Assembly (NCBI RefSeq): GCF_010389155.1
Contig: NC_057768.1
Location: forward strand, 15,250,501 to 15,314,500
Length of the DNA stretch: 64,000 bases
Source: Erigeron canadensis
Lineage: Eukaryota > Streptophyta > Magnoliopsida > Asterales > Asteraceae
Direction: 5' to 3'
The notes below the pieces were generated by a model, which saw nothing but the letters and a program-made list of their open reading frames with translations, had not been told where the DNA came from and did not search any database. Below are positions 1-11,259 of the stretch, piece after piece. Position numbers and translations under genes: made by a program. Positions within the stretch are counted from its first letter, which is position 1. Every line of letters starts with the position of its first letter.

Positions 1-2106
1 AATGAAAACTATCTCTTTCTGCAACGCTTCTAACTCTGTCACATACAATGTCGCTTCAGTAAGTTTCTTAAAAAACCGAGACAACTCTGTTAATGCATCT
101 CGAATCTGTTTTGTCATAAAAGGACGAATTGCAATAGGAATTATGCGTTGTAGTAAAATGTGGCAATCATGTGATTTAAGCCCATGTATCTTTCCTTGAT
201 CAGCAATCACATTTTTTTCAAAATTTCCTGCAAATCCATCTGGAAAACGCACAGACTTGACTAGATTACAAAAATGTTTTCTCTCCTCTCGAGTTAAAAC
301 GTACGAAGCATGGGGTTTAAGCAAGCGATCATTATTTTTTACTAAGTGAAGCTCTTTACGTATATTCATATCTTCCAAATCCATTCGAGCTTTGTTTGTG
401 TCTTTTGTTTTTCCATCTATGTCTAATAGGGTTCCTAACACGTTCTCACACACATTCTTTTCAACATGCATCACATCAATGTTGTGACGGATTAGCAAAT
501 CAGGCCAATAAGGGAGTTCAAAGAAGATACTTTTCTTTGACCAATTTGGATCCTCGTTGTTCCGTTTTCTTTTAGTTCCTGCATGAGCAGGATGTTTACC
601 ATGTTGATGTATATTCATACGTTCCAACTGTCGTAAGCAATCATCTCCGCTGATAGGTTTAGGTGCATCCCTAGTCTCCCTCTTCCCATTAAAGTCTAGT
701 GATTTCCTCCATGAGTGACTGGTTGGAAGAAATCGCCTATGACCCACGTACGCTATTTTATCCCGTATACCTATACTGCAAGCATCATTGTTACATGTTG
801 GACATGCCTTGTATCCACTCGTGGTCCATCCAGACAGATAACCATATGCAAGAAAATCATTGATTGTCCATAAAAGTGCGGCACGCATGTTGAATGTCTT
901 TTTTAACTCACAATCATATGTTTCAACACCCTTATCCCATAAAAGTTTCAACTCATCAATGAGTGGACGCAAAAATACATCAATATTCATTCCCGGTGAA
1001 TCGCGTCCTGGAATTAACAATGTCAGCATAAATGAAGCATCTACCATAGACTTCCAAGGTGGCATATTGTATGGTATGATCACAACAGGCCACATACTAT
1101 ATGAAAGACTCATTGCCCCGAAAGGATTGAAACCATCACTTGCAAGCCCCAAACGAACATTTCTAGGATCATTTGCAAAATAAGGAAACAATGTATCAAA
1201 GTGTTTCCATGCCTTTCCGTCTGCCGGATGCCTAAGAACCCCCTCCTCTTTAGCTCTGTTCTGATGGTGCCACAACATATCCTTAGAAGTGTGCCTTGAC
1301 GCATATAAATGCTTCAGTCTACTTGTGATGGGAAAGTAACGCAAGACTTTAACTGGTTTCTTCTTCCCATTACTCTTTTCTTCATAACGACTAGTGTTGC
1401 AACGTGGACAATTTTCTAAATCTTTATTTTCTTCCCAAAATAATGCACAATCATATTTACAAGCATGGATAGATTGGTATCCTAGTCCAAGAGTACGTAA
1501 ATACTTTTTGGCTTGATAATGATTTTTGGGAAAGTTTGCCTCCTTGAAAGCTCGGCTAAATAAATCCAAAATCATATCCATTGCCACATTAGTCATTTTA
1601 CATGATATCTTTACATTCATCAGCTCCAGTAAGAAGCCCAATACGGAAAACTCATCACATTCCGGGTATAGAGGCTTCTCCATATCAACAAATAACTTTT
1701 CTACATTTGGATTTTGGTTTTGTTCCGCATCTTCCTTAATGTTTTCAGCTATGCTTTCACCGCCTGTTGGAAATGCATCATCAAGTAACTGTCTTTCACC
1801 GTCATCATCTAATTCACTTTCAGTTTGTTCAAACTCACTGTCTGATCCGTCTGATTCATAACCAGGCAAATGCTCACCGTGATATAGCCATACGTCGTAT
1901 GTTGGATCAAAACCTTTATGAATTATATGAGTAGCAACAACGGAAGGCACATGTCTTCTAGCATTTACACACTCCTTACATGGACAATGCATATTGCCTT
2001 GACTATCAATGTATCTTTCACCCATTTTTGCAAAACCTAGTGCTCCATTGATGAACCTTCGATCAAACTTATTAGTGATTTTAGTCCAGCTCTTGTCCAA
2101 ATTCAT
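1..2106 (-). CDS. CACTA TNP2-type transposase (partial, runs off left edge)
   Basis: Reading leftward from an ATG at 2106, the frame is open for all 702 codons to position 1 with no stop. This catalytic transposase of CACTA elements acts in the nucleus, binding element ends and cutting DNA. The N-terminus looks like the transposase-associated domain (residues about 5-80), with a Cys-rich CPCKEC motif at 41-46 and a YDVWLYHGE stretch. An acidic linker follows (about residues 83-120). The TNP2 core then shows SDGFNPFGAM (from 323), an IPGRDSPGMNIDVFLRPL stretch (from about 365), LSGWTTSGYKACPTC (from 424), IDVMHVEKNVCENVL (543) and LKSHDCHILLQ (643). All are family signatures and none is broken in the visible part. 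The C-terminus lies outside the window. The gene may still encode a full protein, unlike the TNPA-like partner. Family assignment is strong. Confidence 0.92.
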   Translation of the reverse strand, partial: MNLDKSWTKITNKFDRRFINGALGFAKMGERYIDSQGNMHCPCKECVNARRHVPSVVATHIIHKGFDPTYDVWLYHGEHLPGYESDGSDSEFEQTESELDDDGERQLLDDAFPTGGESIAENIKEDAEQNQNPNVEKLFVDMEKPLYPECDEFSVLGFLLELMNVKISCKMTNVAMDMILDLFSRAFKEANFPKNHYQAKKYLRTLGLGYQSIHACKYDCALFWEENKDLENCPRCNTSRYEEKSNGKKKPVKVLRYFPITSRLKHLYASRHTSKDMLWHHQNRAKEEGVLRHPADGKAWKHFDTLFPYFANDPRNVRLGLASDGFNPFGAMSLSYSMWPVVIIPYNMPPWKSMVDASFMLTLLIPGRDSPGMNIDVFLRPLIDELKLLWDKGVETYDCELKKTFNMRAALLWTINDFLAYGYLSGWTTSGYKACPTCNNDACSIGIRDKIAYVGHRRFLPTSHSWRKSLDFNGKRETRDAPKPISGDDCLRQLERMNIHQHGKHPAHAGTKRKRNNEDPNWSKKSIFFELPYWPDLLIRHNIDVMHVEKNVCENVLGTLLDIDGKTKDTNKARMDLEDMNIRKELHLVKNNDRLLKPHASYVLTREERKHFCNLVKSVRFPDGFAGNFEKNVIADQGKIHGLKSHDCHILLQRIIPIAIRPFMTKQIRDALTELSRFFKKLTEATLYVTELEALQKEIVFI

Positions 2107-2894
2107 TATGAATCCTGGATATCAAAAAAAGATGTTATTCTAAGATATATAACTACATACATTATTGTATCATTTACTAGTGATATCTAAAAGTTTTGTA
2201 TAAGTTATTCCAAAATTATTCAAATTCGCTAACACAAACTGGTCTAATCGTTTTTCTGGTGATTGGGCCTAATAATGTGAGACAATATGTGCAAAGATAA
2301 CCATCTCTATCTCCAATATAAAAATCATTTGTTAAACTTCAACTACATTCCTTATAACCATTCTATCGCATAGTTCTGTTAATCTAAAGCAAGTAATCCT
2401 ATTCATACTTAATTACTATTGCAAAGATAACCATCTATATCTCTAATTTTAGATATATTTATATAATTATACATATACATAAATATATGTAAAATTTGTA
2501 ACAAATTAATAATTGGTAGACTCAGTTCACATGGCACGCTTATTGATGAAAAAATTATAACTACAATAGTAAAACTTACCGATCGATGTATGTCCCTGTG
2601 AGGTGTTAATCGGCTGACTTTTGAGAAATGATGTGGATGAGGTTTCTTTACGGTAGCAGGAGCAGGGAAACAGGGGTTTGGGGATAATAATTAAAAGAAG
2701 ATGCAAATGGTTAGTTTTAGGTGACAAAAGATCTATGTAAATTATATATCTATGTAAATCGTTATAACTATAAATCATATAAGATCTTATACGGCATTCT
2801 CTTTTGAAAAATTTTGTTTAAGTGTTTTTTAATAATAAATTTAAGAATTAAAAATAATTTATTGGTCTTCATATATGATACATGTTGAAATAGA

Positions 2895-2925
<31 letters not shown>

Positions 2926-3702
2926 TAGTCGTCGTTGTTTATTAAAATAATTTATTTTAGATTAATCGTTTTATTAGTTGTTTTTATAATCTTTATATTA
3001 TCGTTCCGCCGTAATACGCGAATTACTAAATGAAGTATTTATAATTACGTAATTATTGATAGTTATATATAATACATGTTGAATTAGAATGATATTATTA
3101 TTAGAAAGTGTTACCTTATTATATTGAAAATAGAAAATGATATTCATACAACACATTTTTGCCATCTATAACGAAACCTGCATCATGCAGTTGTATTCTG
3201 TGTATAAAAAATCTATACATTCATTGTAAATGGCAAATTTTTGTTGTAAAATATCACTTCTCATTAAAAATAGCTAGTAAAATATGTATGTCATGTAAAC
3301 AATTAGTTTATACTATCTAATTAAAAAACCATTTTTTTCCTTAAATTTTCTGCCTTTGAAAAATCAGAACTATCTTTCTCCTTTATTCACTAATTTAGAT
3401 ATCTCAAACTATAATACCCTTAATGAATAATTTACAGTATAGATTCTCCAATACTTAAAATAACTACAATACCATTTTTAACATCAAATACGTTTACATT
3501 CACCACCATCGTCGCCCCCATCACCGTCTTCACAGTTGTCACCACCATTAGCTTTTTAAGTACGTAAATAACTACAATACCACCTTTAACATCAATTACG
3601 TTTACATTCATCACTATCGTCGCCCCATCACCGTGTCCACCGGTGTCACCACCATTAGCTTTTTAACTACGTCTCAATTTTATATGACTTTTGTGTTTTA
3701 GA
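2107..3702. other. Upstream spacer of the transposase gene
   Basis: AT-rich sequence with no gene that I can support. It probably holds the promoter and leader of the minus-strand transposase. It contains an (AT)n run near 2896-2919 and a 108 bp tandem duplication at 3458-3672. I found no convincing CACTA terminus here, which argues against the transposase element ending on this side. Confidence 0.5.
3458..3672. repeat. Two-copy tandem duplication, about 108 bp unit
   Basis: Unit 1 (3458-3565) and unit 2 (3566-3672) both run from AAATAACTACAATACCA through a CA-rich stretch with CACCACCATTAGCTTTTTAA to TACGT. They differ at roughly ten positions and by small indels, so the duplication is not very recent. 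Confidence 0.8.
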
Positions 3703-4288
3703 TTCTGGTATATAGTTTGCCATCTCATTCATAATGACATTGTGGATATTTATATTTTTGAGTTAAAAAGGATTTAAAAAATTGTAGAGAATTGAACTTC
3801 GGTCTTGCGATTTAAAGGAATACATGCCTTCCAATTGAATCATTGAATTATAAAAAAAAAAAAGAGTATTTTATTTATTTTCATCATTCATCTCTATATA
3901 ATTAGAAAAGGATGTATTTTTTCTTAAGGGACATTTTTATTAATTCAATTATAATTATTTTTTTCAAATAAGATTTTTATTATAGTTTATTTATTTTTTT
4001 AAAGTATTTATTATTTATATTAAAAATATATATCATAAAGAATATTTTTATGATTTATATATATATTTATGTTTCATTAGTCATGTTTTAACATATTTGA
4101 CATGTCATATATTTATAAACTATATTTTTATTTTATACATTAGTTGTAATCTAACAGCTTTTAATATCATAAATTATGAATATATAATGTAACTATCAAT
4201 TATTGTATTTTTTATGTATATTTTCGATTAGTCTTATATAACGTGTGAGTTTAACCTAGTATATATATATATTGTAGATTGAAGTATA

Positions 4289-4501
4289 CACCCTTGCCTC
4301 TGGAGACAGAGGTTATGGGTTCGATCCTCATCCCATGCAAAGGTTGGAGGGCCTTTTCTACCATTTAGGTAGAAACTGGAAGCAGCCTCTCTACTTAGGT
4401 AGAGGTAAGGTCTGTCTACATCTTAACCTCCCCCATACACCGTCGAGGTATTGGGGCTCAAAACCTGCGGAAGGCGGCACAGAGCAGTTACTTACTTACT
4501 T
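4289..4501 (+). mobile_element. tRNA-derived SINE (Au-like), copy 1
   Basis: A 213 bp insertion flanked by a perfect 14 bp target-site duplication TAGATTGAAGTATA (4275-4288 and 4502-4515). It contains a pol III box B-like GGTTCGATCC about 35 bp from its start, then a body with GGAAGCAGCCTCTCTACTTA and GGTAAGGTCTGTCTACAT, resembling plant Au-type SINEs. It ends in a (TTAC)n-like tail. SINEs are transcribed by RNA polymerase III and copied by LINE machinery. The family name is from memory; the duplication and box B are seen directly. Confidence 0.85.
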
Positions 4502-5351
4502 TAGATTGAAGTATAGATATACAAGTATTAATGTTGTCATTTAACAAAAATAAAATAATTAAGATTGATCTAATGGTGCAAAATTAAAGATAATTCATCC
4601 AAATGTTCTTATTTATAATTAAGATTTCTCATTTATATATATTCAGATATTGTTATGTATATGTAATTTATAGTTATATTGTTATGTGAATGTTGTATGA
4701 AGTTATTGTATTGAGATCTAATCGGAATTATTAAGTTTTATTTTTAGCTAATAATTGTCATAACTAGACATAATTACAATGTTACATGTTAATTTAGTTT
4801 AGTTTAAAATTAATTTTAAAATTAGTTTATTATTTTCCTTAAAAAATTCAGAAAATGATAATTGTACAATTACTTTTAAAATTTTGATATAAATACATTA
4901 AATTTTATTTATTTATTAATTAATTTTACATCTATATGATAGGACTTATTATAAGATAGGGCATACTATATCAGGGATGGTAATATACATTAATTAATTT
5001 TGCGTAAAGTGTAATCAAAGATAGGGATTGACATGAGACTCATATCGCTCTATACCAATCCAGATATCAATAGTATCGATCGTGAATCAAAAGTCTTATA
5101 ATAAAGAATTAAATAAATTTATTATAGTTTAGAAGGAACACTAACATAAATGACTAAAAACTTTAATCATAAATGACATATTTATCATAAGTTTAGTACA
5201 TTTTAAATGGTTTATGTTTACTTGATTAGTACATATTAATAATAAATCATGTATTTATCATAACACGGATCGGTAATCGAGTAAAAGACAACATAGTTGA
5301 CATTCGATTTTATAGAGCATATTCTACACGTTCTCATTTATATAAACCATA

Positions 5352-6296
5352 TCTATCTATATAAATATTAAAACAATAGTTATCCTAGCATTTTAAAGTC
5401 TTCTACAATTTAAAGCTATTTTTAAAAATTGCCACATAGGTCTTTATCCTATGTGGCATCTCTATATTTTTTTTACAATATATAAATCTACAAAATTATA
5501 TTATCTAAAACTATTAAATTAAATAAAAATAAAATTTATATATAAACAAAATCTTACAAAAATAAAAGTAAAAAATCACATTCTATATCATAATAGAAAC
5601 CGTATGAATTTAAAATCTATTTTTAAAATTGGAAAATATTTGGTTTTCAAATTATTTATTTCTTAATTTTACTATCCAACATAACCAATATTATATATCA
5701 CATTGTAATATAGTTTTTTTTATCATTTTCGTGGTGGTGATTTTACGTTTTATAAAAACTATTATCAATTACTAGGTGAATTCAACGTAATTTGAATCAT
5801 AGATTTGTTCTTTGTAATCTAATTATAATTTGAATTTGGTTTCTAACTATATCTAATTAAAGCTTTTCAACTTTTATGAATTTTATTATTTGATGAAGTA
5901 AGTTTTATGAAACTATTTTCTTTGAAAGAGTATGATGAAATTCTAATAAGTCACATATCACTTTGCAAAAAATAAAAGATCGTTATGATTTTACATTATA
6001 TTTACATTTTAACTTCATTTTATGTTAATTAGTATTGCATGAAGTATAATATGTGATAGTTAATATGAATATTTGATAATGTATGTTTTTATATAAATGC
6101 AAAGATTTTCATAAATAATAAAAGTTATATTTTGAATTTATCTATTTCAATAAATGTAAAAATTTCCATTTAATGATAATATAGATTTATATGTACATGC
6201 CTAAATAATGTATAATTGTTAAAAGTTATTATAAATATTCATATAACTAAAACAACATTTTTAAATAACCGCACATCATGCGAGTAAAAGACCTAG
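5352..6296 (+). mobile_element. Non-autonomous Helitron, copy 1
   Basis: The segment starts TCTATCTATATAAATATTAA after an A and ends with the hairpin CGCACATCATGCG, a short spacer and CTAG followed by T. This matches the Helitron rule: insertion between A and T, 5'-TC, 3' hairpin plus CTRR. It is about 945 bp, AT-rich and lacks Rep/helicase coding sequence, so it would depend on an autonomous relative. An internal palindrome TGCCACATAGG...CCTATGTGGCA lies near 5433-5460. The 3' end is clear; the exact 5' base is inferred. Confidence 0.7.
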
Positions 6297-7242
6297 TAAT
6301 GATATATACAAATAAGTTTTAGTACAATAACTTCAATATCAATAACTATATCTATCTAGAGTATAATATGAAGAAAGAATTGAATGTTAAAAAAAATGGA
6401 AGAAAGAATGGTCTATGCTCGATTGAATTCAAAACCCACTTGACCCTAAATATAACCCTTACGCCAATACATGTATGCATCGAGATGACACGGTCGACAC
6501 AGATTAGTAGAAAATTTTAGATTTCATTACACTTATCAGTTTAACTATAGGTGATTTATTTCTATTTTATTTTTTTCGATTTTAATAATATAAAATGATT
6601 AAAAATAAAATATATGTTAAAACTTTGTGTTGATTAATTAAATAAAAACTATAGAATGATTATTCTATATAAGCAAAACCAAAAAGTAGTCTTTTCACCG
6701 TCACTAACGCCATATATAAAAATATATAATATAACAATAAGGTCATATACTATTATTTCTATCTTTAAAAAAAATAATTGAGTGGCATATGCATAAAGGA
6801 AAGCTGCGTACGATTTACCTTTCTACGAACCCTAAAAAATTGAGAGGGAACACCAAAAAATTGAGAGGGAAAAACAAGAGTAAATCCTAAAAATTGAAAG
6901 ATCTCAATCAATTAGCCTCCATGGATTTCAGGATTTCCTTTTTATTCTCGGTCCTTCACATAGAAAAACCCCTGATTTACTATTTTATTTCACCACAATT
7001 CATCCTTCAACCATCTTTCTTTCAACCGTTATTCAGAATCAATTTGAAGATTACGGTAGTTTCTTCTTCACTTTTACAACAATTTTATTGTGTTTAATTT
7101 GTTAGTGTGTTGATTTTGGTTTATGATTGTTTTATGCTGTTACTATTACTGTTGTTATGCTTTTTGACATGGGGCAGATTCAAAACCTATATATGATTTT
7201 ATTTAAATTACTCTTATTATGATGATAATAGTAATTATCAAA

Positions 7243-8113
7243 AAGTCAATCATTTCCCATTTCTAAAAATGTCTTGTCAAAGTGTCTTGTTCTTACCCGG
7301 AAAAGTTGTTTAAGCGTTAGTGGGCTTGTGACTCGACTTAAACTTGCTAGACCAACTTGTTAGGGTTATTAGAGTTGAATTTGATTGTATTGAGATGTAC
7401 ATTGATAGGTTGTGATCGTGTGGCGAACATTGCACGCTTGTAGATTAATCTAAACTTTTTGTAGCCGCTCAAGGTAAGTTCGTAGCCCCTTTTCTTTACA
7501 TGATTTTGGGGTGAAAAGTGTACAACTTGTTTCATTGGTTCATTTTATTGTTATGTGTTCGTTTATGTAAGTAATCGAGGTTATGTGTTTGTTTGCTTGT
7601 GAATCAAGGTTTTATGATTGTTTGCCTAGTTTATCAAGGTTATGTGTTCGTTTGCTTTATGAATCAAGGTTGAATGATTGGTTGGCTAGTTTATCAAGGT
7701 TATGTATTCGTTGGCTTTGTGAATCAAGGTTGAATAATTGTTTGGCTATGTTATCAAGGTTATGTGTTCGATTAATTTGTAAATCAAGGTTGTATGATTG
7801 TTATGCGTTCGTATCAAGGTTATGAGGTTCATTAAATGATCCAATCAAGGTTTCAAGGCTTAGTGATCGTTTAACGATCCTAATTATGAGATCATTTAAT
7901 GACCCAATCAAGGTTTCAAGGTTATATGATCATTTAATGATCTAATTATGTTCGTATCAAGGTTAAACGATTGTTATCCCGACACTTGTTTCTTATAGTC
8001 AAAACCTACGAACTCACCAACTTTATGTTGACGCTTTTTAGTACGCTTTTCAGGTAATCAAGTGAATCAAAGACGTGATGGATGATTGCATTGCATGTGA
8101 TAGGATTGAGCTT
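7243..8113 (+). mobile_element. Gypsy LTR fragment inside the CACTA element
   Basis: This 871 bp stretch matches 21946-22815 of the gypsy 3' LTR downstream with about nine substitutions and one indel by eye (roughly 99% identity). Both LTR ends are missing, so it is not a normal insertion or a solo LTR. Its left border overlaps the end of duplicated segment copy 1 by the four bases AAGT. It contains a minisatellite of about 60 bp units built on TATCAAGGTTATGTGTTCG (7580-7830). Confidence 0.85.
7580..7960 (+). repeat. LTR minisatellite, about 60 bp units
   Basis: Four or so imperfect units with ATCAAGGTTATGTGTTCG and GTGAATCAAGGTTGAATGATTG, then shorter ATCAAGGTT-containing units. The same array is at 22280-22660 in the intact LTR. 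The open frame across it is only a product of the repeat. Confidence 0.75.
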
Positions 8114-8662
8114 GGACTTTTGTGGATCCGTGATTCATTGCACTCGTTTATGGGTTATGCCTAGGATCGTTAGCCATCATTTTGAATATCAAGTTCCCAA
8201 CAACAAACCAATTAACCAATATCAAACCCAACTCTATACCATGTACAAAAACATGTGCAGAACAAAACAACCAGTCATATTTCCAAAACAAAAGCAGCTC
8301 ATCAAGACTAAACCAACACTTACAACCCAAAACCTTCCGTATATATATTCTATACAATATTCCAAACCACCCAACCAAAATAAAATATAAGTGATAACTA
8401 CATGACAGTTGATAATCATAAATAAAATGTAGGAGTGGAAAAATAAAGCTCTTAACATACAGAGTATAAAGGTGAAACAGTAACAAAAATCTACAGTTTA
8501 TTGAGTTTTAGCGATCTTCCTTCCTCAACCTCATAGAATTTAGAGGTCGGGGTTTGACGACCCCCATAGAAATCAACAAGTCCACTATACATCACCGTGA
8601 AAGTTAAAAGATCTTATGTGATACACCAGATCTGCTGGCCAACTGCAAAAACTTTATATTTT
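8114..8662 (-). other. Unplaced insert, possible captured gene 3' end
   Basis: This segment lies between the LTR fragment and duplicated segment copy 2 and matches nothing else in the window. On the minus strand a possible 3' splice site (TTTTTGCAG, 8643-8651) precedes about 150 bp of coding-like sequence ending at a TAG (8491-8493). The last 33 codons from the ATG at 8592 read MYSGLVDFYGGRQTPTSKFY and then EVEEGRSLKLNKL. A frame break is needed to join this to the upstream WPADLVYHIRSF-like stretch. The rest (8114-8490) looks like a 3' UTR. I do not recognise the protein. Host gene capture is inference; chance coding potential is possible. Confidence 0.35.
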
Positions 8663-9251
8663 TTCTGGTATATAGTTTGCCATCTCATTCATAATGACAT
8701 TGTGGATATTTATATTTTTGAGTTAAAAAGGATTTAAAAAATTGTAGAGAATTGAACTTCGGTCTTGCGATTTAAAGGAATACATGCCTTCCAATTGAAT
8801 CATTGAATTATAAAAAAAAAAAAGAGTATTTTATTTATTTTCATCATTCATCTCTATATAATTAGAAAAGGATGTATTTTTTCTTAAGGGACATTTTTAT
8901 TAATTCAATTATAATTATTTTTTTTCAAATAAGATTTTTATTATAGTTTATTTATTTTTTTAAAGTATTTATTATTTATATTAAAAATATATATCATAAA
9001 GAATATTTTTATGATTTATATATATATTTATGTTTCATTAGTCATGTTTTAACATATTTGACATGTCATATATTTATAAACTATATTTTTATTTTATACA
9101 TTAGTTGTAATCTAACAGCTTTTAATATCATAAATTATGAATATATAATGTAACTATCAATTATTGTATTTTTTATGTATATTTTCGATTAGTCTTATAT
9201 AACGTGTGAGTTTAACCTAGTATATATATATATATTGTAGATTGAAGTATA

Positions 9252-9464
9252 CACCCTTGCCTCTGGAGACAGAGGTTATGGGTTCGATCCTCATCCCATG
9301 CAAAGGTTGGAGGGCCTTTTCTACCATTTAGGTAGAAACTGGAAGCAGCCTCTCTACTTAGGTAGAGGTAAGGTCTGTCTACATCTTAACCTCCCCCATA
9401 CACCGTCGAGGTATTGGGGCTCAAAACCTGCGGAAGGCGGCACAGAGCAGTTACTTACTTACTT
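9252..9464 (+). mobile_element. tRNA-derived SINE (Au-like), copy 2
   Basis: Same SINE as at 4289-4501, with the same 14 bp target-site duplication TAGATTGAAGTATA at 9238-9251 and 9465-9478. Because flanks and duplications match copy 1, this is one SINE insertion later duplicated with the surrounding segment, not two insertions. Confidence 0.85.
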
Positions 9465-10314
9465 TAGATTGAAGTATAGATATACAAGTATTAATGTTGT
9501 CATTTAACAAAAATAAAATAATTAAGATTGATCTAATGGTGCAAAATTAAAGATAATTCATCCAAATGTTCTTATTTATAATTAAGATTTCTCATTTATA
9601 TATATTCAGATATTGTTATGTATATGTAATTTATAGTTATATTGTTATGTGAATGTTGTATGAAGTTATTGTATTGAGATCTAATCGGAATTATTAAGTT
9701 TTATTTTTAGCTAATAATTGTCATAACTAGACATAATTACAATGTTACATGTTAATTTAGTTTAGTTTAAAATTAATTTTAAAATTAGTTTATTATTTTC
9801 CTTAAAAAATTCAGAAAATGATAATTGTACAATTACTTTTAAAATTTTGATATAAATACATTAAATTTTATTTATTTATTAATTAATTTTACATCTATAT
9901 GATAGGACTTATTATAAGATAGGGCATACTATATCAGGGATGGTAATATACATTAATTAATTTTGCGTAAAGTGTAATCAAAGATAGGGATTGACATGAG
10001 ACTCATATCGCTCTATACCAATCCAGATATCAATAGTATCGATCGTGAATCAAAAGTCTTATAATAAAGAATTAAATAAATTTATTATAGTTTAGAAGGA
10101 ACACTAACATAAATGACTAAAAACTTTAATCATAAATGACATATTTATCATAAGTTTAGTACATTTTAAATGGTTTATGTTTACTTGATTAGTACATATT
10201 AATAATAAATCATGTATTTATCATAACACGGATCGGTAATCGAGTAAAAGACAACATAGTTGACATTCGATTTTATAGAGCATATTCTACACGTTCTCAT
10301 TTATATAAACCATA

Positions 10315-11259
10315 TCTATCTATATAAATATTAAAACAATAGTTATCCTAGCATTTTAAAGTCTTCTACAATTTAAAGCTATTTTTAAAAATTGCCACAT
10401 AGGTCTTTATCCTATGTGGCATCTCTATATTTTTTTTACAATATATAAATCTACAAAATTATATTATCTAAAACTATTAAATTAAATAAAAATAAAATTT
10501 ATATATAAACAAAATCTTACAAAAATAAAAGTAAAAAATCACATTCTATATCATAATAGAAACCGTATGAATTTAAAATCTATTTTTAAAATTGGAAAAT
10601 ATTTGGTTTTCAAATTATTTATTTCTTAATTTTACTATCCAACATAACCAATATTATATATCACATTGTAATATAGTTTTTTTTATCATTTTCGTGGTGG
10701 TGATTTTACGTTTTATAAAAACTATTATCAATTACTAGGTGAATTCAACGTAATTTGAATCATAGATTTGTTCTTTGTAATCTAATTATAATTTGAATTT
10801 GGTTTCTAACTATATCTAATTAAAGCTTTTCAACTTTTATGAATTTTATTATTTGATGAAGTAAGTTTTATGAAACTATTTTCTTTGAAAGAGTATGATG
10901 AAATTCTAATAAGTCACATATCACTTTGCAAAAAATAAAAGATCGTTATGATTTTACATTATATTTACATTTTAACTTCATTTTATGTTAATTAGTATTG
11001 CATGAAGTATAATATGTGATAGTTAATATGAATATTTGATAATGTATGTTTTTATATAAATGCAAAGATTTTCATAAATAATAAAAGTTATATTTTGAAT
11101 TTATCTATTTCAATAAATGTAAAAATTTCCATTTAATGATAATATAGATTTATATGTACATGCCTAAATAATGTATAATTGTTAAAAGTTATTATAAATA
11201 TTCATATAACTAAAACAACATTTTTAAATAACCGCACATCATGCGAGTAAAAGACCTAG
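10315..11259 (+). mobile_element. Non-autonomous Helitron, copy 2
   Basis: Same element as at 5352-6296: 5' TCTATCTATATAAATATTAA, 3' hairpin CGCACATCATGCG and terminal CTAG before T. It was carried along by the segmental duplication. Confidence 0.7.

Larger units (their letters stand above)
3703..7246 (+). repeat. Direct segmental duplication, copy 1 (3.54 kb)
   Basis: The sequence from TTCTGGTATATAGTTTGCC to the AAAAAGT at 7246 recurs at 8663-12207. By eye the two copies differ only by a few homopolymer or dinucleotide length changes and about one substitution (T versus C near 7030/11990). Both contain the same SINE and Helitron. The right part (about 6800-7100) is leader-like sequence (CCATGGATTTCAGG context), possibly the promoter or 5' region of the TNPA-like gene that follows copy 2. 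A tRNA-like relic lies at 3783-3848 on the minus strand. Confidence 0.93.

Noticed and set aside
860..1861. Plus-strand ORFs at 860-1183 and 1526-1861
   Set aside because: They lie opposite the open TNP2 transposase frame and have no recognisable motifs; they are antisense shadows.
2161..2200. TAGTG in TTTACTAGTGATATC as a CACTA right end
   Set aside because: It lacks the A-rich CACTACAAAA context and any subterminal repeats nearby.
4335..4544. 69-codon ORF repeated at 9298-9507
   Set aside because: It lies within a SINE and its flanking duplication; SINEs do not encode protein.
6894..7097. 67-codon ORF repeated at 11855-12058
   Set aside because: Short, with no known domain; it is doubled only because the segment is duplicated. 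Leader or intron sequence is more likely.
7583..7825. CRISPR-like or repeat-protein ORF with repeated SRLCVRL units
   Set aside because: It is the translation of a 60 bp LTR minisatellite, present also at 22286-22528; plants have no CRISPR arrays and the units have no unique spacers.
8148..8486. 112-codon minus-strand ORF
   Set aside because: AT-rich, hydrophobic by composition and in the UTR-like part of the insert; no motif supports it.
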